A stretch of DNA of 64,000 nt, from NCBI GenBank assembly GCA_022829145.1, contig CM040745.1, positions 21,792,906-21,856,905 on the forward strand, in the 5' to 3' direction. How positions within the stretch are numbered: the stretch's first letter is position 1; each line of letters begins with the position of its first letter. Source of the DNA: Albula goreensis (Eukaryota > Chordata > Actinopteri > Albuliformes > Albulidae). Shown piece by piece: positions 35,019-48,039 of the stretch. The notes beneath the pieces were generated by a model. It was not told where the DNA came from, did no database searches, and saw only the letters and a list, made by a program, of their open reading frames with translations. Both the position numbers and the translations under genes were made by a program.

Positions 35019-37379
35019 GATAAAAGAATATGTTTGAAGGCCATTTCCCTTTCTTTAGTGGGTTTCACATATTGACACGCAACACTAAAGATGTGTCCCT
35101 GCCTGTGGGCTGGGGCTGCTCCTCTAATGTGTTCTCTGGATCATGGATCTCCCTGAGTTTGGCCTTGGGGCGGTGTTCTCTCACGCTCTGTTAATTTCCA
35201 CCTTTTATCTAAGCAATGAAAAAGGGTAAACAGAGCTCAGCCACTTCTGTCTCATAGAATGGCTTGGCTGAGAGCTGGAAACCATATAGTATTTTCTAAC
35301 TCGCACGCACGCCCACAGACACACACAGAAACATGTCCATCTATACACGCATAGAATGTGCTATGTTTTGGTGTCCACCAGCAATGTTGCTCCAAAGAAT
35401 TTTCTTTGTGGAATTGTTTTCTCCTATTTGACCAACATGTAAATCCTTCATTCAGTGTATTTTTACGATGTATAATAATACTCAACATATTATAGTAATT
35501 TCCTTTGCAACTTTAGTGACATACATTGTAGTTACAGTTGGAGGTTGGAGGTCCAGCAGTGAGGAGGGGTGCAACGAATGCCTTCCTTTCCACTTGCAGC
35601 CTCAGGCAAGGGTCCACAGCTTTGCGGTGCAAGGGGTTGAGCAGGCAAGAGACTTGGGTCTTGCTCCCAGCTTCGGCCAGAGGTCACCTAGCCTGGCCTA
35701 CACCATATTAGACAGAGCAGGCTCTCTGCCTTCATTTGGACAATGCCAGGGAAGGGTTGAATCTGTTTCAGCAACACCTGAGGCAGGTACAATGAGGGAG
35801 ATGCTCATTGTCTCTTATTCTCTGGATTGTGGAAATCTTGCCTTCCAGCTTGGCGATTCACCGGGTGAGTTGGAGACAATTTGAGCACTTGATGGGGAGG
35901 TTAGCGGAGGCATGGCTCCAGCCGATGGGTATATGACGTACGAAGAGCCACGCACGTCGTTCTTCCAATTAAAATATAGTTTCCATAGTTGCAAATTATG
36001 TTATTTAACTTTTGTTATTTGCATGAGGTAAAGACATAAATATTATTGTAAAGAGGAATATTGTAATGCAGATGCCTCCAGCTCTGGAAGTTTTTCACTT
36101 ACAACTGACTAAAAACAAATGCAAGCATTCATTTTCTACTTCATAAACACAATTTGAAGTTAGTTTGGTTGCTCAACTTGAGAAACCAAGTTTGAAGAGG
36201 AAAACTAATGATGGATTTACATGCTGATGATGATGGTGCTGCTGCATAAATCTGCTCTCTCAGTATACAAAACTGGACAATTCAGGTTGTTGGAATGCAC
36301 TATGAAGAAAGCTTTTAAACCAAACCAATAATCAGCATACAACACTGTCAGTTATTTCATATATTTTAGAATCAAAGTTCAGCAAAATTGTAAAGCTACA
36401 ATGTTTTGGTCTCACCAAACCACTGCTTGTTGTATTCTGAAGTAGATCAAACAAGACAAAACTCACTGCTTCTATGTAATATAACTATGAAATGCCTGTA
36501 AAATAATTGTACATTATAAAGCACCATGGTGATGTGGATTTTTTCCCCGACAGCTCAATTTTTCATTACGTCCAACTGGGAACATTCAATACCCATACTC
36601 ATTACTGGGGATTTTGCATAGTGGTCATGTATTCCACCTTTGGTCTCCAGTAGTGTGAACTTAACATCTGCAATGGTGGAAAAATCACATGCACGTCTCC
36701 ATATTCTAGATTCCTTCCTCTACTCCACAACATGATCTCGCGAAGAAAAGGTCACTCTGTGTGAGGACCACCAACCCACAAGCATGGAATTCCAGAGCTA
36801 CTCTGCAGCACAGGCCTCTGGTAACTGTACCTCACAGAATCCTTCACCAGTTCCAGTCACATTAGTATGTGGAGAAATAATTAATTGCAAACTCCAGAAC
36901 TTCCAGAAACACTTCCCGATTAAATGTCTCCAAAATGCATATATACTTTAACAGCTATATAAAACACGAGGAGGCTGACAGGGGACACTTATCTATGAAT
37001 AGATTCCTTTCTGGGGAATTTTTTTTAGGGGTCATCCATATTGGTTTCATGTAACAAAGTGAAATATAAAATATGAGTACAGTTTGTGTTACTATTATAT
37101 TTTCCATTCACTGTTATAGCAATGATGCTTTTCTTCATACCAAAATTATAAAAGGAAATTTCTATAAAATATGCCAACATTTTACATCCAACATAAGCAA
37201 TGTATCTCATTCTTATGCAATAATCTCACATATTGACACGGAATGAAATGCTAATATCAAATATGAAAATGATATCCCCCTTCATCATTGGAAATTGATG
37301 TATAACTGTACCTGCAGGGGAGTGAAAAAATATCTTGATTCAATGTTAGTGTATATTAATTCCATTTTGTTTTTCCCCT
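35017..37379. other. Non-coding stretch, no gene seen
   Basis: A GC-richer patch at 35540-35890 carries a 138-codon frame (35468-35884) that I do not recognise and consider chance or a conserved non-coding element. The rest is AT-rich without genes. Confidence 0.55.
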
Positions 37380-37389
37380 AAAACTCTCT

Positions 37390-37640
37390 GCAAAGCTATG
37401 TTCATTGTCTTTTTTTGCCAACAGCTGTACTGGCAGATCTGGTCAAGAGACAAAGTTTAGTAAGGTCTTGTTCTCACAGCTTTATTCACTGATTGCTTTC
37501 TCTCCCAGAACAAGAGGCTAAATAGATTCATTTTTGCAGGACTTATCCCAGACTAAATTTACAGACAGGAGTCTTTTGATTAAATCTAATCCCTGAGATT
37601 TTTATCCCCTCTTTGCAGTTCTGTTTGCCAGCATTTTCCA
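37390..37640. promoter_or_regulatory. Candidate conserved non-coding element
   Basis: A block with TCF/LEF-like (TTTTGATTAAA), SOX-like (TTCATTGTC, GACAAAG) and E-box-like (ACAGCTGTAC) words and repeated AGACAAAGTTTAG-type text. No coding frame is visible. The evidence is motif content only. Confidence 0.22.
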
Positions 37641-40600
37641 CGGTACCATGGATGTTTCTGTAGCATGACAGGCATGGAGAACTGCTAGCTTGCAGGAACT
37701 GAAAGCTGAGAGCATGAGAATTGCCCAGACTTTGCAAGAAAATGGCTGTACATAGTGAGGCCATGCATAGTGTGGGTAAACCTCCAGTGATTAGGATCTG
37801 ATGAATGAACAGTATGATGAATATATATCTCTCTTGCTATAAGGTAATTGGAGTAGTAGTTTATTACAAGCAAATTGCGTTTGAGGGACACATATTACGC
37901 TGTATATTCTACAGAGTTCTTTTACATCACATAAATATAAATAAAATATTGTACACAAGTTAGCTGTTGTGAAACCAAGAGGTTATCAGCCAGATCCTTC
38001 CAGACAATCATCTCTGTTTGGCTTATGCCTCTGTAATGACATACTCTTCACTGAAGTTGCCATTATTTGGATTTAGTTGTATACTCTGCTGAGACTTTCA
38101 AAGAGAGGACAGTGTTTGACTTTGAGGAACATAAATGACATAAATCTGGTCTCTTTATGTGACCATACCTTGAATGTGTTTTGCATCATCAAAATTCAAA
38201 CAACAACGAATGGATGGACTCTTGAAAACGAACACAAGTAACAATGTTGTGGAGGCACTTAGCCTGTCACCATTCCGAATGAATATTCAGGCTCTGACTT
38301 TTACTTATTAATCAAACTATGAAATCAAGTCTGTTGTTTTACAATAGCCCAAGCATTCAGGCTGAAAGGAAAAAGACACAACTGTACTCCAGCGCAGGGT
38401 CAGAATCATTTCTTCATAAATCTGTACCACCATTTCAGAGCTTTGAAGACCCTGTCAGGAAAGAAGTCTGACTGGCAGTCTTATTGGTCCTCGTATATGT
38501 AGTGTGTGCATAAGGTTATTTCAGGTGGTTTTATAATGATCAGCAGGTTTGTGATTATGGTCTTGCTTTCAGTAGTGTGTCAGGGGTCTTCATTTTCATG
38601 GTGATATTTTCCTTCTCCTTTAGTCTTGAAAGATTATTGGTACATCCTTTCAGGTGGCCACCTATGGACAGGAAGAACATAAAGTTGCTGAAGATATATT
38701 CCTTTATATTGGGAGGACAGCAGTTAGTACTTGAATGTTAACAGTTTGTTAAAATTAGAGAAAGCAACCTGGACTGCATAAAATGGCACAGGTCAGCATC
38801 CCCAACAATAGAATTAAGCCTGGTGGAATGGTTTACTTGTTCATAGGTTGAAATTTAGCTTTACCTATACCAAGGGCATGAGACCAGGCCAACGCTACCT
38901 CTAAAAGAGGATTCTGACATGTATCATAGACCAGGCCCAGCTTGCTGTCTTTGGTTTCAAATGGAAAGTAAGAATTGAGAGTGCAAAGGAAGATGTCAAT
39001 ATTGAATGACCTGAAATAAGGGTCAATAAAATCTATTCATCAGCACTACACTCAGTCTTCAATTAATCTGAATCTCCATGAAATGAGTCTCAAAGCGGAC
39101 AGATTACTTGCAAAAGATACTTTCTTTATGAATGACAAACCAATGGTCCATGCCTGGAGTATATGAATTTAAGCCTATTGTGCGGGTTTATTGTGGCTTC
39201 AGTGAGCTCAAAAAAATATGGAGCCATCTGTGCTTTTTACAGAAAACTAAGTGATTTTGCTCTGTACTCCACATTTTTAGAATTGTGATCAAACAATTCT
39301 CGAGCAATTCCACATAATGAAAGTGGAGATTTTCTGCCTTTTTCATTGGTACGTTTATATATTTTGGTTATATGTTTTAGAAATAATATGTTTAATACAT
39401 GCCCCCCAACCTTTTCAGGGCACCATAATGTTGATACAAATAGCTTATGATTAGTGTGTCCAGTTGCTTGCCTAGTGTAGGTATAAGAGAGCTTTCAGTA
39501 TCTAGTCATGATTCTAGGTGACACTGATTTTTTTTTTTTTTTTTCATTTTTTCCATAGCCATTTTTCAATAGATTACTCATCATTTTTGAAATCCAAGTA
39601 CTCTTTCATTTTCTTTTTTTATACTTTATAATGACTTTTCCAAACCTGTCATTAAATTGTTTTATATCTGTTTATGCAATAATGTTCTGTTCAGCTCTCC
39701 TTTATTCAGCAGGCCCAATCATAATGTTTTATGCCAGTAAGCAGGAGTACTATGGCACAATCATTTTGGCAGCAAATAGCATTTTCGTCTCCCAGATCAA
39801 TAAATCAAACTGAATTTTTCCAATTTCACTCGGAATCATATCCCTTCTTGTGAATGCAGTTTTTTTTATTTTGTGAAATACATTGGACCTCATTGGTGTT
39901 TTACAATATTTCCTGATTTGCAATGTTTAAAAACACAAATGTATAATGTGTGTATGAAAAAGGGGTTTTATGAACTAAAATGTTACGTTACTTGTTGACT
40001 TGCACTTATAAAAATGAATCATGATAGATAATAAGCATGCAACATGTCTCATTTCTATGTTCAATTCTATGGATACAATACCAGTAAATAGCTAAAAAGT
40101 TTTAAATCATTATAGTATTGTTTGAATAGACTATAATTAGTGACTATACCTAGCGAACTAAAAAATACCAGGTGTTAAATGATAAATTACACCGACAATG
40201 TATGAGTTTATTGACAAAATGTTTTGTTTCTGTGTACATGTATTGGATCTGAGAGCTAAGGGAAGTTTATTGATTTTATTTTTTTTCTGATTAATTATTA
40301 ATTAGTGCATATACATATTTTTGTTTTGAGAAAGCTTTTAATTTTCAGACTGCATGTTCTGTAGAGATATGGAATGGTTTGTTCTTTACCTTTGCAAGAA
40401 ATAACATTGATGCTGTGTCATAAGAAAAACAAATTAGTTATGGTATGATTTCATCTAATCATGATCATACTGAGAACTGTTTTGCACCAGTGGAAAAAAG
40501 TGTCTGTGCTGAGTAGTGTGGGAGCTCAATATAGCTCATGAAATACTGAGGAGAATGTCTTTGAAATACTAAAACAGTGCAAAATCTCCAGGATAGCGCC

Positions 40601-42255
40601 TTTGATCATTTTTTAGTGAACTCAATGAAGATGAGAGCCCTGAACCAAAACCTCAAGAGCCTATAAGGAGCTGTTGTGAATATGAACTGCAGGACCCATG
40701 GTGTAAGCAGCAGATATTTTAAAAGAGTGCTAATCACAGATACATTTAGTAAGTATGTCTTTCATTATATATATCCACAACATGCAGATAAGAAACAGAC
40801 TGCAAAGCAAAGGAATGGACTGTGTTTCTCTTGATGGGCGGTGTTTTAGATGCATTGTTTGTATACATATCCCTACTGTCAGGATGATAAGTTAAACACC
40901 CAGCACATTAGAAATTTAAAGAAGTTTTAGCTTGAAGGCAAATGTGTTAGCTAAAGTTAATTTAGTTAATTCCCCATTAGAACAAGTGTATAATAAAGTA
41001 TATGAACAGAATTAGGACATAGGATTTCAGTGCATATGGGGAGAAAGTTCATTGCACCAATAAAATATACATTTATACCTCAGCTGGTAGAGCGATATGG
41101 GTTGGTTCTAAGGGAGTACTGTATTTTAACAGGATTCATGCAACAGCAGAAAAATAGTGCTACAATCAAATTAAGTGACACAGAAAAGCTTGAACAATGT
41201 TACTATGTAACGTCATAGCAGGCTGAATAGCATCTTGTTCCCAAGCAGTTTTAGATAGATTACCAAGTTCTTTATTTGTGCCTGTATTGTTTTTTTTTTT
41301 TTTTTTTTAATTCATGCCTCCAGAGTCCAATGGAAAATTACAGCTAATAAACCAGGTTTGTCTTGTATGATAGACAGTTGTGCTGGAGTCGGGTGGGAGA
41401 TATGGACTTGTGATATACATGTGATCATATTACATGACTATCAGTAACTCTACTACTCGTCCGCTCTCCCCTGTCGGGGTGCTATAGTGTACGACAGTGG
41501 TCAGTGGTCACTGAGGGTGGTCCATTGCTGGCTTGGTTGGGGTGTGACAGGTCTTAAAATTAAAAACGACCATGGATGTCTCAGCAGCTCAATTAATGTG
41601 TGATCAGCACAGATACAAATAGTCTGTAGTCTAGACATAAAGGAAACACCAAATGCTTTTCTGAAGTGTTTTAATCAGTTTTGCAGTAATTTTAACCTGC
41701 ATTCAAAATGACTCCACACTTGTTCCATATTAATGTCAATGATAATTACCAATATGTTTCAGTTATAAAACTTTACAATATGTGTTCCAAAAGTAACATC
41801 AGAGATCAAAAATATTTTGGAGCCCAAATTGCAAGTGTTTAATTCACAGAATCAGCAAAATTATTAGATCAATCAAGGGAAACAGTGTAAAAAATAATAA
41901 AACATGTTCTTTTCCAATTATACAAAAATGTTACCAAGCTAGTAATAAACAGTACTAAAACTATACATGTTGGTAAATGTATTGCCTGATTTGACCTGTA
42001 GAAACACTCATAAAACAGAACCATAGAGTGATGGCATGAGACTTGGAGAACCACCACTCAGTAACTTTACAAACAGGGCAGCTGCATCACATGTTCAATA
42101 TATACAAATACATATGTCATTTCACATGGGAATTCATCTTAGGAAGGTGTCAGAAAATAAACCTTTATGGGTCCACTACTAATATTTTCCCTGACGGTTT
42201 TTGAACTTGGGTCATTGTGTAACAGCATTTCAGGCTACAGTACGTAATATATATG
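37641..42255. other. Long non-coding stretch, no gene seen
   Basis: Very AT-rich, with poly-T runs at about 39529-39544 and 41290-41308. No protein-like frame, RNA gene or named repeat is recognised. A small GC-balanced patch at 41450-41560 is unexplained. Confidence 0.6.
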
Positions 42256-42475
42256 TACTGGGGAGCCTATAGCCTAGTGGCTAAGGTACATGACTGGGAC
42301 CCCTGAGGTTGGCAGTTCAAGTCCACAGCAAGAACACCAGTGCTGTTGGGCCCTTGAGCAAAAGTCCTTAACCCCACATTGCTCCCAGGGGAGATTGGCC
42401 CTTGGTTAGTCTAATCAACCGTAAGTCGCTTTGGATAAAAGCGTCAGCTAAATGACAGTAATAGTAATGTAATCT
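42256..42475 (+). mobile_element. tRNA-derived SINE with L2-type 3' hairpin
   Basis: The head carries a pol III A-box-like TAGCCTAGTGG (42270-42280) and a B-box-like AGTTCAAGTCC (42314-42324) at tRNA spacing. The 3' end contains CGCTTT-GGATA-AAAGCG (42427-42443), a perfect 6 bp stem with a five-base GGATA loop, followed by TAATAGTAATGTAAT repeats. That hairpin and tail are typical of L2-clade LINEs and of the SINEs they mobilise, best known from eel and other fish. The element is complete in outline. It is a SINE, not a tRNA gene: there is no cloverleaf beyond the boxes. Confidence 0.85.
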
Positions 42476-43483
42476 AGCTAAAATAATAAGTCAGCAGCAC
42501 TTTTGTTTTAACTCCATAAATGTAGAGGAAAGCTATCACATACTATGGCTATCACAGCATACAATCAGGCACAGTTGGGAAGTTAGAAGAATGTGTGAAA
42601 TATACAGTACAAAATCAGGCATACAGCTGTCTATGACAATGTATAAACAGCTATTCAGCCCACCACTGGCAGAAAACACTCCCCATAGCACTCAAGAAGA
42701 AATAAGTTTAATAGAAGATTTTATTATACAGAAGTATAATATGGAACTTACTACTTGTCTATGAAACATGGATATCATATCCGAAAGCATATTGTAAAGT
42801 GCAAAAACATATCAGACAATAACTTTTAAGTTTTAAATGACGGCTAATTATTTGGTCAATTACCAAATAGCAAACTCATCAACAGAGATACAAGTACAAA
42901 AGCTCATGTCTATGAAAAAATTGGGGAAATGTGTATCAGTTTTTGAGAGACTTTCCCAATCACTTGATCTCAGTCCAGGGAAAATTGCCTTGGCAAACCT
43001 AGAAACAGCTGGATGCTAACATAAAGCATTGGATTTATCTGCTTTAAATGGAGTATGGACCATGTGATTAGCTCAGATTTCACAAACAATATCTAGTACA
43101 CTGGACAAGGACATCTGGAGGCTGCAAGAGCAACAGGCACACTTAAAATATGTCAAGATTGCTTCCAAGTTTCCCCTATAATATGTGTTTTTATTGTTTT
43201 CAAAACACTAACAAAGTTGTAACCATGTTATTTATTTTTGTCCACAACTTGATACAGATATTCTGTTTCATGACTTGCATTAAGTACTGAATATATTTAA
43301 ATTTTAACATCTGTTACTTTAAAATAATTTCCACTTCATAAGAATACATGCTAAACTGTGGAAAATCACAGAAATTACACCACTGATATCCTGTAACCAA
43401 AGCTTATGACTAGTGTCTTCCCTGTGGATATGGAAGAATTTGCATGAAAAAGCCTCACTTGTCTACCTTTCCATTATTTTGCT
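42476..43483. other. Non-coding stretch, no gene seen
   Basis: Nothing recognisable. Confidence 0.6.
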
Positions 43484-43627
43484 TCCACTCCCTCATTTAT
43501 TTTTCTCTTCCTTCCTTCTATCCTTCCTCCCTTCCTCCCCTCCCTTCCTGTGACTTCTTCCCAAACCTTGATCTCACCCCCTCAACTCCCGCCCCCCACA
43601 CACACACACATACACACACTCACCCCA
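43484..43627. repeat. Polypyrimidine tract ending in CA-rich stretch
   Basis: A CTTCCTCC-type pyrimidine-rich run covers about 43490-43560. A C-rich and CACACA-rich stretch follows to about 43627. The tract is homopurine/homopyrimidine and could adopt a triplex. Confidence 0.8.
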
Positions 43628-44507
43628 CCCACCATGATCTGTATCGTGTTTGTGTTCTGACACATGATGTAATGCTATTACAGGCTCTCCAGGATCAGTG
43701 AGATACAAGCTCCAACAAAAGAAGCCAAGGCTCTCTTTTACACAACGAACTAGTTCAGACACTATGAGACAAGAAAAAGACAAAAGTGCATGAGGGGCTT
43801 CCCTCGTGAAGAATAGTTAAATAATAGCTTAATTCCTACCATTTCATGTCTGGAATATGTGTATATTTTACTCTCTGTGTTATTAAGGGATATATGGAAG
43901 TTTGGCTAATATTTTATTTTTGTAGGTCATAATACCTGACAGACATGTATTTGAGGGATACAAAAAGTACACCATTGGAATGTTCATATCTCCCTAAACA
44001 TCAACTATACATTCTGCAGAGAGCAAATGTTGTAAAACAAAATCTCCTGGACAAACCAAATTTAGTGTGATTCTGTATTGGAGGTTTTGAATGCTAGAAC
44101 AGAGGGTGACAACTGAATGGCCAAAATAAAGCAGCATGAGAAGTAGCAAGGGAAGACTACTTTAACAAAATACATGCATCATTGCCAATGTGACCATGAG
44201 ATCAAGCTTTTCACTACCCAGGTACAATCTGTTTTTAATAGAGAACAGTAATCACTCATGCCTGCAATGAAATATACACTGTGTAACAAATTGTGTAGTC
44301 TTTGCCAGACTTGTAACTTCACACTGTCTTTCTATTTAAATATATATCTGCCTAGACAAACTGCAGTTTGCCATTCCACCTCTGTATCCCATAAGACTGT
44401 TCCATTTTATCCATAAATTGAATTCCTCTTGAAGGGAGTGGACGTTTTCAGCTTCTGAGAAATAGGTGTTTTTTTTTCAGTGGCAACATGAAACATTTAA
44501 TCAAGTC
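43628..44507. other. Non-coding stretch, no gene seen
   Basis: Nothing recognisable. Confidence 0.6.
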
Positions 44508-44535
44508 TTTGCTGTGGTTTATTTGCTGTGGTTTA
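44508..44535 (+). repeat. Exact 14 bp tandem carrying two RUNX-type sites
   Basis: TTTGCTGTGGTTTA is repeated exactly at 44508-44521 and 44522-44535. Each unit contains TGTGGTTT (44513-44520 and 44527-44534), the RUNX consensus, so two sites lie 14 bp apart. It may be a slippage duplication with no function. Confidence 0.6.
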
Positions 44536-46589
44536 TCAGAAATAAAGTAGTGATTGGGCAAGCTTTCTGGCACATGGTATGGTGCAATGTGTGTTTATAT
44601 TTGCACTTTCTGACAGCTGCCCTCTCATGTTCTACTTTATGTCCATTTAAAAGGTCTTTGTTTTATATTATTATTTTATTCCTTAAAGGCCATAAATGCC
44701 AGTTTTATTTTCTTAATTTAAGAAAAATGCAAATCGAGTCATGTTTTCATGTAAGTCATTCCATTGCAAAAAAGTCAAAACCCATGGAAGAACTTCACAT
44801 ATGTAAGAAGTACAGTGACTACATTGCCTTGGGCAGCAAGATTATCTTCACATCATCGTTCTTCAATGTAAGAGAGATTATAGTTTTCAAAACATTTAAA
44901 TGAATGATCAGAAGATTCCGGTTCAATGTTTTTGACTCCACATTGCTGATTTTTCCTGTTATTCCCTAAACAAATTATCCCCTTCTCATTTCAGTGTATG
45001 AGAATGATGAAACATGAGGAAAAAACATGAGCATGATTTACTGATTGAGGAGCACTTGGCAGGATACAGATATTAGCATTTTAAATCCATTTTCTACTTC
45101 ATCTTGAGGAGAAAACCTGGCAGTGTCTTCTCCACACTGGCACCAAACACGATAGCTAAAGGCTCATTTACAATTGGACATTGCAAGCTGTGAATCATTC
45201 CACTCTGACAGTGCTTTTACAGACGCAAACTCAAGTTCAGGCATGCCTATACAACAAGAAATATTTGGGTTTAAATTAATTCTGGGCTTGTATTCATTTA
45301 AATTTATAAATGCTAATAAATCCATTATTTACATTTCACTGTGTGGGCATATTACAGTAAAGGCATGGGTTCTTAAAATTCTTCCTGCTCCTATTTGGAT
45401 GCACAGAAAATATTTTTTGCCAAACATGAAAAGTTGATGCTCTTAGAGGAATGCACAAAGGCTGCAAGATGACACATCCAGTCAAAAGAGCACCCCCTTG
45501 TACAGTTATGTTCCCAGTGGCCCTGATTAAAATTGTGATCATGTGTGTGCCAGCTTTGGCCAGCATTCCTCTGAGGTGGTGTGCATTTAACATCCAGGGA
45601 GGGAGGATCACAGTAGCAGACTTCCCCCTGCTTCATGGAGCCAGCTGTGCAAGGCGTGCAGTCTTGCAAGAGCTGAGCATATGAGCAGGGGGACTGCAGC
45701 TGGCTATGCACAGTTGGAAGAATGTCAGTGCTTGTCTCCTCTCTTGAATTTACTGTCTATGTCCTAGAAATGGGATGAACCTCTAAATATGATTCTAAAT
45801 TAGGATAAAATGTTCAAAAAATAAAGTTTTCCAAAAAAAACATTCAACTGAGTTTACCTATTAAAGTCCAGTACTATACAGTTTTCAGCACTTAGGGATA
45901 TTTAGTTATTATTTTGATGTATGAATCAATAAATTAAGCCATTGACTGATATATCACTGATTTATATGATTTGCTGATGAACTAATTTAACTTAAGGCTG
46001 TCTCACCTAAAGATGTTTTAAATCATTTTCATTCCCAAAACTACAATCAGCTGCATCAGTCTGAGTGAACATTACACAGAGGCAAGTTTCAGGTGCACCT
46101 TCTCTTCACCATCCATCCACTATTCTCTGTATTACAATATACATTAGTGATAATTCTGACAGAAGTGTTTCTGTGAATATGCATTGCTTATTTCAATTAA
46201 CAGAATTGTGCACACGTATACTCTGGAGTTTATTTAGGACCACAGTCAACTAGATGGTAGTCGGTTGCCCCACAGTTAGCTAGACAGTTACTCTACATAA
46301 GATTCAATCAGTAATGAAACAGAATTAAGGCCATTAACAATAGAAATATATTTTCCTCTAAATTTGGAATGAAGAATCATGTTCACAAGCTGAGCTTGTG
46401 TAGGCATGAGTGCGAAGAAGACATGTGAAGTAAAAATAGGACAAATTTCATTTTAGAACATATCATTTCTGTGCTTATTAATTTTCACTGACTAAACTAA
46501 TTGCAAGAGAATATGAATGTAGTTTGTAATTAAAAACTAAGAGATCTGGCAGATCCATCAACTGCCCAGTAAACACAATGCCCTAGATC
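44536..46589. other. Non-coding stretch, no gene seen
   Basis: The frame at 44466-44903 (145 codons) is the longest open frame in the window. Its product is Phe/Leu/Lys-rich with no recognisable domain, and I treat it as chance. A more complex patch lies at 45440-45720, with overlapping frames on both strands. Confidence 0.55.
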
Positions 46590-47190
46590 TCTCCACCCAA
46601 TGGCCCGCGTGCCCTGGGCCCAAGTCTTTCCCTGTTCTACTGAAAATTATTCTGGTCGGATATTTATGAGCCCTGAGCTGGCAAAGAGGGCACCGTGTAG
46701 CCCATCTTGCTGTCAGCAGAGGGTTTTGTTTGCTTTGGATACTGATGGTATTACATATCTCCCCCAAAAGGCCAACTTTTCTTTATAATTAGTGACAGAG
46801 AAGAATTTACTTTGGCATGAGCAAGAGCTCTTGTTTTTGTAGCCTCAATCCAGGAGCAGCCCTTTTCACCGACAGAAGGCCGGAGGGGTTGTTATGTAGC
46901 ACTGCAAAAAAGAAACACTGATTATTTCTCCCCAGGGGTGAGCTAATCCCTATACTAGCACTGCTGGGCCATTTCATTGCCACATCATTCATAATTTAAA
47001 ACACTCAATAAAAGCCCCCCGGTAATGTTTAATGACACTGTCTGGAGACAATAGTAAAAAAAAAAGAAATAAATGCCCACAACAACGTGGCCATTGAAGT
47101 GTTCAACAGAAAAAAGGGACAATTTGTTCTTAAACCAGCTTGTAACTCCTGCAGGCTTTTTAAGGGGTCCAAATACATTTAACTGCAAAG
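46590..47190. promoter_or_regulatory. Candidate conserved non-coding region
   Basis: About 600 bp of balanced composition with blocks such as GGTCGGATATTTATGAGC, CAGCAGAGGGTTTTGTTTGC, GGCCGGAGGGGTTGTTATG, GGTAATGTTTAATGACAC and CTGTCTGGAGACAATAG. It contains homeodomain-, SOX- and SMAD-like words (CAGACA/GTCTGG). Frames on both strands are short and unrecognisable. This is the largest stretch here that reads like a conserved enhancer, but conservation is untested. Confidence 0.28.
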
Positions 47191-48035
47191 AGAATTAAAA
47201 AAGGAACTGGGTTGGCTACATACTTTATATACCAACTGTACCCTTTTAATCCTGTGTTAGTGGTTGTGAAAGTATGAGGGCTCGAGTGTGGGAGTCTGCA
47301 TGAGGATAAGGTTGCATTCTGCAGTCTGGATATAATCACTGCAGATCATGGAAGTACAGTAGATCCTGTGGCATACAGAGAGGGGACAGGGATCAGAACT
47401 TTCAGTGTCTCTGGATGTAAAGTGCAATTGAGGCATAGTGCAGATATACCATGCTGGTATGTCTGTATGTTTATACATTGTATATACAACATGAATGTTC
47501 AGTATGTATCAACCATTCAGTTTCTTGGTGTTTAAATTCATTGCACAATAGGAAGTGCAGCCAAAGGCAAATTTTCACCTCTGGGTGAATACTATTGTTG
47601 TAAGAAATTCGACTTTGTTCTCCTCTGTTCCATTATATTATATTCAATGACGAAGAGTTAGAGAATAGTGGAGAACAGCTGAATGTGTCATCTATACCAA
47701 AAGTTAGCCCTTTTAATGATGTCAGCCCTGCCATTCCCTATTCTGTAATGTGCAGATTGCAGTGTAATGAAAGAAAGAGTAAAGTTTGCATAAATAAAAG
47801 GATGTTAAAGAAAAACAGGTACGACAAAGGGATAAAGGGGACAATGACAAACTTCGTTTAGTCTAAATATTTAAAATAAATTTCTGGGACCCAGCTGATT
47901 GTCATTCTCATCTGGTGTTCACACTCAATAAGAAAGTTGAATCACATAAATATAAAAAAATTTATGCATGTACACATTTCATTTTTAAATATAAAATATA
48001 GCAAGGCATATCTATAACCACCTGGATCCAAAAAA
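47191..48035. other. Non-coding stretch, no gene seen
   Basis: Nothing recognisable. Confidence 0.6.
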
Positions 48036-48039
48036 CTGT

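Noticed and set aside
35468..35884. 138-codon plus-strand frame
   Set aside because: No recognisable domain, and no matching splice or promoter context; it could equally be non-coding conserved DNA.
35063..37243. Shared 15-mer (TCACATATTGACACG) at about 35065 and 37227
   Set aside because: One or two such coincidences are expected in 64 kb, and the similarity does not extend beyond the 15 bases.
42256..42340. tRNA gene
   Set aside because: A and B boxes are present, but there is no cloverleaf, and the sequence continues into a SINE body with an L2-type tail.
44466..44903. Longest open frame in the window (145 codons, plus strand)
   Set aside because: The product is Phe/Leu/Lys/Cys-rich with no recognisable domain, and the start of the frame overlaps a tandem slippage repeat. 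This length is expected by chance somewhere in 64 kb of six frames.
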